From assembly GCA_963811225.1 (NCBI GenBank), contig CAWEQO010000018.1, forward strand, positions 186,001 through 250,000: a stretch of 64,000 nucleotides of DNA, written 5' to 3'. The notes beneath the pieces are model-generated. The model was not told the origin of the DNA and did no database searches. It saw nothing but the letters and a program-made list of their open reading frames with translations. Below are positions 1 through 8,355 of the stretch, piece after piece (position 1 is the first letter of the stretch; every line of letters begins with the position of its first letter). Made by a program: the position numbers and the translations under genes. Origin of the DNA: CAWEQO01 sp963811225. Lineage in GTDB: Bacteria > Chloroflexota > Anaerolineae > Anaerolineales > Anaerolineaceae.

Positions 1-668
1 TCCTGCAGGGACCGGATAATCGGGTCCACATACAGCGGCGCGACGTGATCGTCGCTGACCACCAACACCGGCTCGTGCAAGCCGGCTTGGGCCAGGAGGT
101 CGGCGCAGCTGGAAAGAACCCCCGGTTGAGCGATGACGTCCGTGCTTCCTCCCATTGCATTCAGCCGGAAGCGGCCCATGCGCCGCATGATCTCCCAGGC
201 AGCGTCCTCGGGAGTACCGCAGCTTGTATCCACTGGCAGCGGGAAAGCGGCGTAATGGTCGGCGCGCGCTTGGAGCAGCGCTTCCAACTGCAGCGGAAGG
301 TGATCCTTCAACAGCGGGCGGCTCCCGGCTTGCGGCGACAAGCGCTGGCGCAGCGTATCCAGATCCGCGGTGAGGCAGAATACCATCCCGGCGCGCAGCG
401 CCGCCTGACGATTGACTTCCGCCAGCAGGGAGCCGCCGCCCAGCGCCAGGACGAACGCATCCTGCGCCAACAGCCCCTGCAGCGCCGTGGTTTCCATCCG
501 GCGGAATCCGGGCTCCCCGAACTGGGAGAAAATCTCTGGGACCGTTTTCTGCGCCTGTGACTCGACTTCACGATCCAGATCGTAGAACGGCAGGTCGAGC
601 TGCTCCGCCAGGCATCGTCCCGTCGTGGTCTTACCGGAGCCTGGGGGGCCATACAAGAAAATCTTCAT
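1..668 (-). CDS. aroK-aroB: Shikimate kinase fused to 3-dehydroquinate synthase (partial, runs off the window)
   Basis: The protein starts with a P-loop (GPPGSGKTTTGRCLAEQL, residues about 6-24), followed by FYDLDREVES and a GGGSLL loop. These are shikimate kinase landmarks for 3-phosphorylation of shikimate. The frame stays open past about residue 170, where a kinase would end, into a segment (LLAQAGLHEPVLVVSDDHVAPLY) that resembles the N-terminal nucleotide-binding part of 3-dehydroquinate synthase. The gene is therefore read as an AroK-AroB fusion truncated at the window edge. The ATG at 668 overlaps the aroC stop by 4 bases (ATGA), so translation is coupled. Kinase is sure; the fusion partner is inferred from about 35 residues. 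Confidence 0.8.
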   Translation of the reverse strand, partial: MKIFLYGPPGSGKTTTGRCLAEQLDLPFYDLDREVESQAQKTVPEIFSQFGEPGFRRMETTALQGLLAQDAFVLALGGGSLLAEVNRQAALRAGMVFCLTADLDTLRQRLSPQAGSRPLLKDHLPLQLEALLQARADHYAAFPLPVDTSCGTPEDAAWEIMRRMGRFRLNAMGGSTDVIAQPGVLSSCADLLAQAGLHEPVLVVSDDHVAPLYVDPIIRSLQ

Positions 669-1837
669 TGCGGCCACCAGGTATGCGCTTCGTTGTCCAT
701 CTGCAAATCCTCCATTCGCGCCCGCCGCAAGGAATCGAAGCGCGGGCGCATCTCGGCCAGGGAATCGCCGCCCAACTTTTCGATCAGGGCGTCCGCCAGG
801 ATGAAAGCCAGCATGGCTTCCAGGATCACCACCGCCCGCGGCACCGGGCAGAAGTCCGAGCGCTCGTACTGCGTCGGTGTGTTTTGTCCGGTCGCCAGGT
901 CGACGCTTTGCTGGGGGGTCAGGGTGGTGGCAATCGGCTTCATGGCCGCATGCACCCACAAGGGCTGCCCGGTGGTGATGCCCCCTTCCAACCCGCCGCT
1001 GCGGTTGGTCGGGCGCGCCAAGGTACCGTCCCGGTTGGTGATTGCGTCCTGTGCCTGGGTGCCCGGCAATCCGGCATTCTCGAAGGCTGGGCCAATTTCG
1101 ACGCCCTTGACCGCCGGGATCGACAAAATCGCCGCTCCAATGCGGCCCTCCAGCTTGCGGTCCCAGTGGACGTGGGAGCCCAGTCCGGGCGGCAGGTTCA
1201 AGGCGAACACATCGATTTCGCCGCCCACAGTATCCCGCTGATCCATGGCCTGGCGAATGCGCGCCCGCATGGCCGGCTCGACGCCGGGGTCTGGGCAGGC
1301 GAGATCGGAAGCGGAGGCCTGCTCGATCCCTTGCGGAATGGAATCGAGAGCACCTTCCAGGCGGGCCTCACCAATCGCCCGCACCCAGCCGCCAATTTGG
1401 ATCCCAAACTCCCCCAGGAACTTGCGGCAGATTGCGCCCACCGCCACGCGCGCCGCCGTCTCACGCGCCGAAGCCCGCTCCAGTGCAGGGCGCAAATCCG
1501 AGTAGCCATATTTGACCGCCCCGGTCAGGTCGGCATGCCCCGGCCGTGGGATCGTAAAAGCCGGCACAGCCTCCCCGCGCCATTTCTCGTGATCGCGGTT
1601 ATCAATCCGTACCGCGAGCGGCGCTCCGGTGGTTCTCCCGGCCATCACCCCAGCCAGGATTTCGGCCCGGTCGCTTTCCAGCTTCATGCGCGGCCCGGCG
1701 CCGTAGCCTTTCTGGCGGCGCTGCAGGTCCCGGTCGATGTCCTCCGGCGACAGCGCCAACCCGGCCGGTATACCTTCTAAAATCGCCGTCAACGCCGGTC
1801 CGTGCAATTCGCCGGCGGTCAGAAAACGCAAGCTCAT
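665..1837 (-). CDS. aroC: Chorismate synthase
   Basis: 390 residues, a normal length for AroC, which converts EPSP to chorismate with reduced FMN. Family segments are visible: LRFLTAGE near the N-terminus, RRQKGYGAGPRM, the IDNRDHEKW region, RPGHADLTGAVKYGY, SARETAARVAVGA, and the C-terminal GGLEGGITTGQP and IATTLTPQQSVD. The start at 1837 is chosen because the family N-terminus begins there and it overlaps the upstream aminotransferase stop by 4 bases. One oddity is that the usual GESHG motif reads GELHG (TTG where TCG is expected), so either a real substitution or a base error. It is the seventh gene of the aro operon. Confidence 0.93.
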   Translation of the reverse strand: MSLRFLTAGELHGPALTAILEGIPAGLALSPEDIDRDLQRRQKGYGAGPRMKLESDRAEILAGVMAGRTTGAPLAVRIDNRDHEKWRGEAVPAFTIPRPGHADLTGAVKYGYSDLRPALERASARETAARVAVGAICRKFLGEFGIQIGGWVRAIGEARLEGALDSIPQGIEQASASDLACPDPGVEPAMRARIRQAMDQRDTVGGEIDVFALNLPPGLGSHVHWDRKLEGRIGAAILSIPAVKGVEIGPAFENAGLPGTQAQDAITNRDGTLARPTNRSGGLEGGITTGQPLWVHAAMKPIATTLTPQQSVDLATGQNTPTQYERSDFCPVPRAVVILEAMLAFILADALIEKLGGDSLAEMRPRFDSLRRARMEDLQMDNEAHTWWPQ

Positions 1838-3020
1838 GGTGTGTTCCTCCTTTTCATCTCGCCCAGCGCCTCTGCCATCCGGCCCATGGCAGCCTCGATC
1901 CGCTCCTCGGGCGTGGTCAGAGAGATGCGCACCCAGCCCTCGCCGCCGAGGCCGAAGACGGTGCCGGGCGTCAGGCTGACCTGTGCGCTCTCCAGCAAGA
2001 ACGTCACAAAATCCAGCGACGTCCAGCCGGATGGGACCGGGCACCACAGGTAGATCGAGCCTTTGGGCAGGTCGACGTCCAGCCCCATCCCTTGCAAGGC
2101 TGCGACCGCCAGGTCACGGCGGCGGCAGTAGATCGCATTGCGCGCGGCAACCCAATCTGAACCGGTGTGCAGCGCCAGGGCTGCGGCTTCCATCACCGGC
2201 AGGAAATGCCCGCTGTCGATATTGGTCTTGATGTGGAATAAAGACTTGAGGGCTCGTGGGTTCCCCAGCGCTGCGCCCACCCGCCAGCCGGGCATGTTGT
2301 ACGATTTCGACACGCTGTTGAATTCCAGCGCAGTTTCCATCGCCCCCGGCGCTTCCAGGATGCTGGGGGCATAATATCCGTCGAAGGTCACCTGGCTGTA
2401 GGCCGCATCGTGGCACAGCAGGATGTCATATTCCCGAGCCAAAGCGACGGCTTCGGCGAAGAAATCCAGGTTGGCGCTGGCCGCGGTGGGGTTGTTGGGA
2501 TAGTTGAGCCATATCAACTTGGCTCGCTTTAGAATAGATAGGGGGATGTTCCCCAGGTCCGGCAGGTAGTCGTTCTCCCGCCGCAGGGGCAGATCGTAAA
2601 CCTCGCCACCTGCGAACAAAGTCGAGCGGGTGTAAGTCATGTAGCCCGGGTCGGGGACCAGAACCACGTCGCCGGGGTCCACCCAGGCCTGCGCCAGGTG
2701 AAAGATGCCCTCTTTCGATCCAAGCAGCGGGGCTACCTGGGTCTCGGGATCCAGCTCGACGCCGTGCTGCAAACGGTACAGGTCGGCCCAGCCCTGGCGC
2801 AAATCCTCCGTCCCTTTGTGCGGCTGGTAACCGTGCCGGTCCGCGCATTGCGCCGACTGCTGCAGCGCCTGGATCACGGATCGGGCGGCGGCAGGTCCGG
2901 GGAACCGACGTCCAGCCGGATGACGTCTTTCCCCTCCTGGACCAGCTGCTTGATGCGATTCTCCAGAATGGCGAAGAAGTTTTCCGGCAGTCTGCTCATA
3001 CGCTGCGCAAGGGATTTCAT
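1834..3020 (-). CDS. Class I PLP aminotransferase (aromatic/LL-DAP type), frameshifted
   Basis: Fold-type I aminotransferase, likely the transaminase for the aromatic pathway given its place in the aro operon. Landmarks are LNYPNNPTAASA, the CHDAAYSQVTFDG region, the PLP-lysine segment NSVSKSYNMPGWRVGA, and VRISLTTPEERI at the end. The N-terminal 48 residues (from MKSLAQRMSRLPENFF to PDLPPPDP) lie in another frame. At about 2877 one base seems missing: DP is followed by TGA TCC, where a GTG ATC reading gives DPVIQALQQ. The ATG at 3020 overlaps the aroE stop. Exact substrate is unknown; LL-diaminopimelate and aspartate/tyrosine aminotransferases share these motifs. Confidence 0.8.
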
Positions 3021-3925
3021 GGCTGCTCCTGTTGAATTTGTTCGGCTTTGGCCGATTCCCTCTCAAAAGCCGCCCGCATCGCCCGCCTGGGCGCCTGTAA
3101 ACCCGTCCAGCGCTCGAAGGCCAGGGCGGCTTGCTCCACCAGCATCCCGCCGCCGGTCGCCGCATCCAGACCCTGCTGCCTGGCCTGCCGGACCAGGGCG
3201 GTCTCCTGCGGGTTGTACACCAGGTCGTAGACTTTGGTTCCATCCGGGAAAGGGACTTCCACCGGCCAGGGTGAGGCCTGCGCCTGCGGCGCCATGCCAA
3301 GCGGCGTGCAGTTGACGATGAGCGCGATGCGCTCGCCCTTCACAAGCTCCCCCAGGGATTGAGCGTCAAGCGGTCCTGTGTCGACGCCAGCGCCGGTCCC
3401 AAGCGCAGCCTGGAAATGCTGCCGCAAGGCTTCGGCCTGCGCAGAGCGCCGGGCAACCACGCGCACCCGCCATCCGTTTTGAAGGAGCGCGTGCACCGTG
3501 GCATATGCGCCGCCGCCCGCGCCCAGGATGAGGGCACTCCCGCCTGCTGAAATGCCCGGAAAACAAGCCTGCAGATCCTGCAAGAATCCGGGTGAGTCGG
3601 TGTTGTCGCCAATCAAGCGGCCATCTTCAGCAAAGAGCGTGTTGACCGCGCCAACTTGCTCCGCCAGCTCCGTCAGGCCGTCCAGGAAAGGAAAAACTGC
3701 CTGCTTCCAGGGGATGGTGACGTTCAGCCCTAGCATGCGCCCCGACCGCAGCTCCTCGAAAAGCTGCAGAAGACTGGCCTGGCCTTCAGGCAGGGGCCGC
3801 ACCGGGAATAACCGGTAAGCCCCTGGCAAATCGAGCGCTGCCAAAGCCGCCTGATGAATGGCCGCCGAATAGCTGTGACCCAAAGGAAAACCGATCAGGC
3901 CCAGGGAGAAAGGCTTACTGTTCAT
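3017..3925 (-). CDS. aroE: Shikimate dehydrogenase (NADP+)
   Basis: About 302 residues. It reduces 3-dehydroshikimate to shikimate. Visible motifs: GFPLGHSYSAAIHQ (substrate-binding serines), LNVTIPWK with the catalytic lysine, GAVNTLF, GDNTDSPGF with the catalytic Asp, a glycine-rich NADP loop LGAGGGAYA followed by VVARR, VNCTPLGM, and GGGMLVEQAALAF. Start 3925 is preferred over 3931 because GAGG lies 6 bases upstream of it and abuts 3931. The start lies inside the 3' end of aroA, so the two genes are coupled. Fourth step of the shikimate pathway, cytoplasmic. Confidence 0.94.
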   Translation of the reverse strand: MNSKPFSLGLIGFPLGHSYSAAIHQAALAALDLPGAYRLFPVRPLPEGQASLLQLFEELRSGRMLGLNVTIPWKQAVFPFLDGLTELAEQVGAVNTLFAEDGRLIGDNTDSPGFLQDLQACFPGISAGGSALILGAGGGAYATVHALLQNGWRVRVVARRSAQAEALRQHFQAALGTGAGVDTGPLDAQSLGELVKGERIALIVNCTPLGMAPQAQASPWPVEVPFPDGTKVYDLVYNPQETALVRQARQQGLDAATGGGMLVEQAALAFERWTGLQAPRRAMRAAFERESAKAEQIQQEQP

Positions 3926-5257
3926 CGTCATCCTCTTCGAAGTCCAGCTGCGCCCCTAACTCGGACAGGTGCGCACCAAATTCGGGGTACGACTCGCCCA
4001 CGATTTGCGCCCCACCCATACGGACCGGCCCATCCCCCGCCAGGCCGGCGACCGCCAGCGCCATCGCCAGGCGGTGATCGCCGTGGGGATGGACGGCAGC
4101 GGGGCGAATGCGGCCGGGCCCTGCAATGACAAAACCATCGGCGGTTTCGGTGATGTCAACGCCCAGGCTTTTCAGCTCCCGGCACAGGCAGGCAATGCGA
4201 TCGCTCTCCTTGTAGCGCAGTTCCACAGCGTCTTTCACCACGGTTTGCCCCCGGGCAAATGCCGCGGCCACGGCGAAGATAGGGAACTCGTCGATCATGC
4301 GCACCACACGCTCGCCGCTCACCTGCGTGCCGTGCAGCGCCGAATGGCGCACCGTAACGTCCCCATACGGCTCGCCCGCTTGCTCGCCCTGGCAGCTGAT
4401 CTGGAGGTCTGCGCCCATTTCGAGCAGCGTATCCAGCATACCGGTGCGGCCGGGGTTCAGGCCCACGTTGCGGATGGTGACTTGTGATCCGGGCACGATC
4501 AGCCCGGCCACGATCAAGAAAGCTGCAGAAGACAGGTCGCCGGGCAGGTCGAGCTGCAGCAGGAGACAAGGGATCCGAAACTGGATGCAGGGTCACCCAA
4601 TGCCCGTTCTGGTCCTCTCCCGTTTCCAGACGGACCCCCATGTGCCGCAGCATGCGCTCGCTATGGTCGCGGGACGCGGCCGGTTCATGCAGGCGCAGCG
4701 GGCCATCCGCCGCAAGCCCGGCCAGCAGCAGGCAGCTTTTCACCTGGGCGCTGGCCACCGGCAGCGAGTAATCCACGCGCGCGCAGCTTGTGCTGCCGCG
4801 GGCGCGCTGCCAGCTCGATGGGCGCATACTGCCCCTCGAAGCCGCTGACCGGGACACCCATGCTTTGCAGCGGCGCTAAGATGCGCTCCATCGGGCGGCG
4901 GCGCAGGCCCTGCGAGCCGTCCAGCGCCGCCGGGAGACCCGAAGCGGCCAGCGCGCCGGTCAGCAGGCGCAGGGTGGTGGCCGAATTGCCGCAGTCGATC
5001 GGCCCTGCCGGAGGCCGCCAGGAATCGATCCCCGGGCTGTCCAGCGCCAGAGTGTGGCCCTCCAACCGCCAGGCTGCCCCCAACTGGCGCACGGCTGCCA
5101 GCATCTTCCGGGTTACTCCGGATACCTGCAAATTCCCGATGCGCGAGCGCCCACGGGCCAGGGCCGCCAGCAGCACGGCCCGGTGGGACAGTGACTTGTC
5201 GCCCGGCATGTTCAGGCTGCCGTGCAGCGGCGCGGACGGATGAACGATCATCTTCAT
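3915..5257 (-). CDS. aroA: EPSP synthase (3-phosphoshikimate 1-carboxyvinyltransferase), two frameshifts
   Basis: The parts together cover a full-length EPSP synthase of about 445 residues. N-terminal part: MPGDKSLSHRAVLLAALA, the PGDKS(I/L)SHR signature, and DCGNSATTLRLL. Middle part: VDYSLPVASAQVKSCLLLAGL. C-terminal part: DEFPIFAVAAAFARG, ELRYKESDRI and PHGDHRLAMALAVAGL. The parts sit in three frames. One break is near 4785-4792 in a CGCGCGCG run (restored reading KLRAVDYSLP); the other is near 4560-4570 before LLQLDLPGDLSSAAF. All catalytic segments are intact, so indel errors are more likely than decay. The start at 5257 overlaps the restored tyrA stop. Confidence 0.88.
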
Positions 5258-6115
5258 GGGGCCGCTCCGCTCAGGTATTTTTTCTGCTCGGCGGCCTGCT
5301 CCAGCGCCGCCCGCAGTTCCTCCCACTGACCCCGTCTCGAGCAGGGCATCGAGCGCATCCAGCTCTGTGCGAAAACGCGCCAGCGCCGCCATCACATCCT
5401 CGGAATTGGTTCGCAGGATGTCCAGCATCATCGTTTGCGGGGTAGCCGCCAGCCGGGTGGCGCTGCGCAGGCCCGGGCCGGCCAGCGGGCGGGCTTCTTG
5501 CGGGGTCGCCGCCGCCAGCGCGCAGGCCAGCAAATACGGCAGGTGGCTGGTAGCGGCCACCCAGCGGTCGTGCACAGGCGCATCGATCTCAAAGGGCCGG
5601 GCGCCAATCGCCAGGGCAATCTCCCCGGCGATCCGGCGGGCCAGCGACGTCGTGCGCTGCGCCTCGACCAGGGCAAATGGAGCGGACTGGTACAGCCCGG
5701 CGCAGGCGCTGGTAAAGCCCCCGGTCTCCTTGCCGCACATCGGGTGGCCGCCGATGGGCTGGAAGCGCGCCGGCAGCAGTTCCATCGCCGCCAGGATCTG
5801 GCGCTTGGTAGAGCCCAGGTCCAGCGCCACCGGGCTGCCGGGGTGCAGCGCCGGCAGATCTTGAATGAGCCGGATAATTTCCAGGACGGGCACGGCCAAA
5901 ACGATCACGTCCGCCTGCGGCAGGAGTTCGTGTGGGTCACAAGCGCCCTGCTCGATGGCCCCCGCCCGCAGCGCGGCTTCCACCACCGCCGCGTCGCGGT
6001 CGATCCCCAAGCGGGCGGCGCACCTGCCCTGCAGGTCATACGCCAGCGAGCCGCCCATCAAGCCCAGCCCCAGGATCGCCACCCGGCAGTCTGCGAGATG
6101 CTGTGGATCAGCCAT
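5254..6115 (-). CDS. tyrA: Prephenate dehydrogenase, frameshifted near the 3' end
   Basis: About 286 residues after correction. Oxidative decarboxylation of prephenate to 4-hydroxyphenylpyruvate, the tyrosine branch. The N-terminal NAD fold shows VAILGLGLMGGSLA. Further on are LDLGSTKRQIL, PIGGHPMCGKETGGF with the conserved HPMxGxExxG, HDRWVAATSHLPYLLA and FRTELDALDALLE. Near 5328-5334 one extra base throws the last 25 residues out of frame. The restored tail ends KKYLSGAAP and its TGA overlaps the aroA ATG. The start at 6115 overlaps the DAHP synthase stop by 8 bases. No ACT domain is present, so allosteric feedback probably rests on DAHP synthase and the attenuator. Confidence 0.9.
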
Positions 6116-7181
6116 GGGCGGCTCCGTTCTCGCCGGGCTGCGCCGGCTGCGCCTTCGGACGCCGCTCGGCAAGCTGGCGGCCAACCGCCTGGGCAATCAA
6201 GCCCACCTGCCGCACCATCTCGGCAAACACTTCGGGCTTCAGGCTCTGGCCCCCATCCGAAAGCGCATGGCTGGGATGCGGGTGGACTTCCACGATCAGC
6301 CCGTCTGCGCCGGCCGCAACCCCGGCCCGCGCCACCGCTGAGACGTATTCCCAGTTGCCGGTCCCGTGACTCGGGTCGATGACCACCGGCAAATGCGTCA
6401 GCGACTTGAGCACCGGGATGGCGTTGATATCGACGGTAAAGCGGGTGGCCGTTTCGTATGTGCGGATGCCCCGCTCGCACAGCGCCACCCGCCGGTTGCC
6501 GTGTGAGAGGACGTATTCGGCCGCCATGAGCAGCTCTTCGATGGTCGCCGACATGCCGCGCTTGAGCAGCACGGGGTGCTGGCTCTCCCCCACTGCGTGC
6601 AGCAGGGCCGTGTTCTGCATGTTGCGCGCGCCAATCTGCAGCATATCCACATAGCGGGCCACCACCTCGACCTGCTCGGGCGCCAGCACCTCGGTCACCA
6701 CCGGCATACCGGTCAGCTCGCGCGCCTCGGCCAGATAACGCAATCCCTCTTCTCCCAACCCTTGAAAGGAATAGGGCGAGGTGCGCGGCTTGAATGCGCC
6801 GCCGCGCAGTACATGCGCGCCCGCCTCCCGCACCGCCTGGGCCGTCTCCAGCAAATTCTCGCGGTTCTCCACCGAGCAGGGCCCGGCGATGATGATCACG
6901 CCCGAGCCGCCGATGTCAACCCCGTCCAGGGGAAAGACGGAATTCTCCGGGATGAACTCACGCGAGGCGATCTTGTAGGGGCGTGAGATCGGCACGATCC
7001 TGTCTACCCCATCCAACAGCAAGATTTGTTCGGGGCGTACGTTGCGGATATCCCCCACCACCCCGATGACCGTATGCTCCTCACCCTGCGACAGGTGGGC
7101 GTGCAAACCTTTGGATTCAATGACCTTAACCGCCTGCTGCACCTGTTCGGGTTTAGCGCCCACCTTCATGATAATCATCAT
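6108..7181 (-). CDS. aroF: 3-deoxy-7-phosphoheptulonate (DAHP) synthase, type I-beta
   Basis: 357 residues. First committed step: PEP plus erythrose 4-phosphate to DAHP. The first 70 residues (MIIMKVGAKPEQVQQAV...) form the small ferredoxin-like regulatory domain known from Thermotoga-type enzymes, where it mediates aromatic feedback inhibition. The TIM barrel follows with IIIAGPCSVE, LRGGAFKPRTSPYSFQG, QIGARNMQN, LLKRGMSAT, LCERGIRTYE and VVIDPSHGTG. The ATG at 7181 overlaps the aroH stop and has GGAGGTG just upstream. It is the second structural gene behind the tyrosine attenuator. Confidence 0.95.
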   Translation of the reverse strand: MMIIMKVGAKPEQVQQAVKVIESKGLHAHLSQGEEHTVIGVVGDIRNVRPEQILLLDGVDRIVPISRPYKIASREFIPENSVFPLDGVDIGGSGVIIIAGPCSVENRENLLETAQAVREAGAHVLRGGAFKPRTSPYSFQGLGEEGLRYLAEARELTGMPVVTEVLAPEQVEVVARYVDMLQIGARNMQNTALLHAVGESQHPVLLKRGMSATIEELLMAAEYVLSHGNRRVALCERGIRTYETATRFTVDINAIPVLKSLTHLPVVIDPSHGTGNWEYVSAVARAGVAAGADGLIVEVHPHPSHALSDGGQSLKPEVFAEMVRQVGLIAQAVGRQLAERRPKAQPAQPGENGAAHG

Positions 7182-7555
7182 TTCACACCTCCAATAGAAA
7201 GATCGGGACGCAGACCGGCTGCCGCGCCTAAGTAAACCGGGCGGATCGCCGACTGCGGCAGGTCGGTATTCCAGTGCAAGAGCACGCGTACACAGCGAGG
7301 CAGGGCGCCGGGCGCCGGGATCTCTTGGGCGCACATCAGCGGCACCTGGCTCCATCCCAGATCGCGAGCGGCCCTGGCAGGGTAGGCTGCGTTCAAATCG
7401 GGGGTGACGGTGAACAGGGCGCTGGCAACCTCTTCCGGCTGCAGAAGCGGGTTGGCGCTCAACAGCGCTTGCAGCAGTTTGCGCGTCGCTTCCAGGATGG
7501 CATCGGGAGTATTCTCTTCCGCCTGGACGGCTCCTCGAACTCCACGAACGGTCAT
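7178..7555 (-). CDS. aroH: Chorismate mutase, AroH class
   Basis: 125 residues, the length of the monofunctional AroH (Bacillus-type) chorismate mutase, which rearranges chorismate to prephenate. The N-terminus MTVRGVRGAVQAEENTPDAI matches the family's RGxRGA(x)x3-5Nt pattern. FTVTPDLNAAYPARAAR and VPLMCAQEI also fit, and RCVRVLLHWNTD contains the active-site arginine region. The start at 7555 follows an AAGGAGG ribosome-binding site. An in-frame open stretch runs upstream to 7690 but crosses the terminator hairpin, so it is not coding. This is the first structural gene of the attenuated operon. Confidence 0.93.
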   Translation of the reverse strand: MTVRGVRGAVQAEENTPDAILEATRKLLQALLSANPLLQPEEVASALFTVTPDLNAAYPARAARDLGWSQVPLMCAQEIPAPGALPRCVRVLLHWNTDLPQSAIRPVYLGAAAGLRPDLSIGGVK

Positions 7556-7572
7556 AGCAACCTCCTTAGAAA

Positions 7573-7655
7573 ACAAAAAACGCGAGACCGTTGGTCTCGC
7601 GTCTGGGTGATTGTGCTGTGGGATCTCTCTACACCCGCTTAAGCGCCGCCAACGG
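7573..7655 (-). promoter_or_regulatory. Attenuator: intrinsic terminator and competing antiterminator pairing
   Basis: Read on the minus strand, ACGCGAGACC (7602-7593) pairs with GGTCTCGCGT (7589-7580) around a 3-base loop. It is followed by six Ts, giving a terminator 18 bases before the aroH start. A competing segment, CCGTTGG (7655-7649, leader codons 24-26), is exactly complementary to CCAACGG (7594-7588), which spans the top of the terminator stem and its loop. A ribosome stalled on the tyrosine codons would leave CCGTTGG free to melt the terminator. A ribosome reaching the TAG would allow termination. Confidence 0.78.
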
Positions 7656-7724
7656 CAACCGATTCCGGAGACCGTAATAATAATAGGCATAATAATTGGG
7701 TGAAAAGATTGATCGTTTCATCAT
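7629..7724 (-). CDS. Tyrosine-rich leader peptide of the aro operon (31 aa)
   Basis: ATGATG at 7724 is preceded by AAAGAGAG and opens a 31-codon frame closed by TAG at 7629-7631. The peptide begins MMKRSIFSPN and continues YYAYYYY at residues 11-17 (codons TAT TAT GCC TAT TAT TAT TAC). Six tyrosines in seven residues sit upstream of a terminator, in front of an operon that contains tyrA. This is the layout of a ribosome-stalling leader: scarce tyrosyl-tRNA would hold the ribosome at codons 11-17. The peptide itself probably has no other function. The reading is direct from the sequence; the regulatory role is inferred by analogy with the pheA/trp/his leaders. Confidence 0.82.
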   Translation of the reverse strand: MMKRSIFSPNYYAYYYYGLRNRLPLAALKRV

Positions 7725-7747
7725 TGCTCTCTTTATAACGTTATCGC

Positions 7748-7776
7748 AGTTTATATCAAGAGAGGATGCTTGTCAA
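7748..7776 (-). promoter_or_regulatory. Promoter of the aro operon
   Basis: On the minus strand TTGACA (7776-7771), a perfect -35, is followed after 17 bases by TAAACT (7753-7748), a fair -10. Transcription would start near 7741, giving a leader of about 185 bases that contains the tyrosine peptide and the terminator. A second weaker pair (TTGATA 7759-7754 and TATAAA 7737-7732) would place the start right at the leader ATG and is less likely. Confidence 0.65.
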
Positions 7777-7802
7777 GTGGTTGGGCTGTTTAAAGCTATA
7801 AT
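7770..7802 (+). promoter_or_regulatory. Possible promoter of the 7874 gene, facing the aro promoter
   Basis: TATAAT at 7797-7802 is a perfect -10 about 70 bases before the start codon. The best -35 (TTGTCA, 7770-7775) is 21 bases away, longer than ideal, so the -35 assignment is weak. It overlaps the aro promoter on the other strand. Confidence 0.35.
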
Positions 7803-7873
7803 TAAGCGTAGGATCCCAAAAGTTATTGCAAGCATCAAATCAACACGGTAAACAAAACAACAGGAGGCCTTCT

Positions 7874-8263
7874 ATGAGCATTTGGCAAGAGTACCAAATT
7901 GAGGATAAAGTTACGAAGATTCTGCAAGACATTCCGGATAGTGCCGACAAACATCACTTGGGCCGTCCATTTTTAACCGCATATCAAATTGCGATCGAGT
8001 TTGCCAACCGGTTCCCGGAAGAGCATCAGAAGATCGGCCATCCAGTAGGCGGGGCAGGCGTCGGGCAACGAAACAGTTTGGCACAGTATCTAGCCCTAGA
8101 ACTTTCCAAGCATATCAAAAACCATTCCATCACGCACATCGAAGGCGGATTCCTGTCGAACCAGCACTTGCTTGACATCCGCTTCTCCCACGGCGACGAC
8201 ATTATCCAGTCCTCACTCACCGGCACCAACTTTACCCTGTCGATGTTCCGCTTGATCAGCTAG
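7874..8263 (+). CDS. Small hypothetical protein, 129 aa
   Basis: I do not recognise this family. The start at 7874 follows AGGAGG with good spacing. The protein is soluble, with no signal peptide or membrane segment. It has a helical first part (MSIWQEYQIEDKVTKILQDI), a central GGAGVGQRNSLAQYLALELSKHI stretch that looks conserved in style, and a C-terminal part rich in beta-branched residues (THIEGGFLSNQHLLDIRF). It is transcribed alone, back to back with the aro operon, and ends at a 24-bp hairpin shared with the convergent gene. No function is proposed. Confidence 0.75.
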   Translation: MSIWQEYQIEDKVTKILQDIPDSADKHHLGRPFLTAYQIAIEFANRFPEEHQKIGHPVGGAGVGQRNSLAQYLALELSKHIKNHSITHIEGGFLSNQHLLDIRFSHGDDIIQSSLTGTNFTLSMFRLIS

Positions 8264-8284
8264 AAAACAAAATATTCATCTTGT

Positions 8285-8341
8285 GGAGTGGTAATGGTTG
8301 GAGTGTTGATACAGCACCAACACTCCAACCATTACCACTCC
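8285..8341. terminator. 24-bp perfect hairpin between convergent genes
   Basis: Arms 8285-8308 and 8318-8341 are exact complements with a 9-base loop. It lies 21 bases after one stop codon and 14 before the other, so it could end both transcripts. There is no strong T-run. Confidence 0.65.
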
Positions 8342-8355
8342 CGAAGGGTTTACTC

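Noticed and set aside
557..1780. 407-residue open frame on the plus strand opposite chorismate synthase
   Set aside because: Antisense to aroC, with no recognisable domain and arginine/glycine/alanine-rich shadow composition.
7178..7690. Longer aroH start at 7690
   Set aside because: The extra 45 residues cross the terminator hairpin and T-run and resemble no chorismate mutase. In the other frame the same DNA encodes the tyrosine leader peptide.
7573..7740. T-box riboswitch in front of aroH
   Set aside because: No T-box sequence of the UGGNACCGCG type or specifier-loop architecture is visible, while a Tyr-rich leader ORF explains the terminator better.
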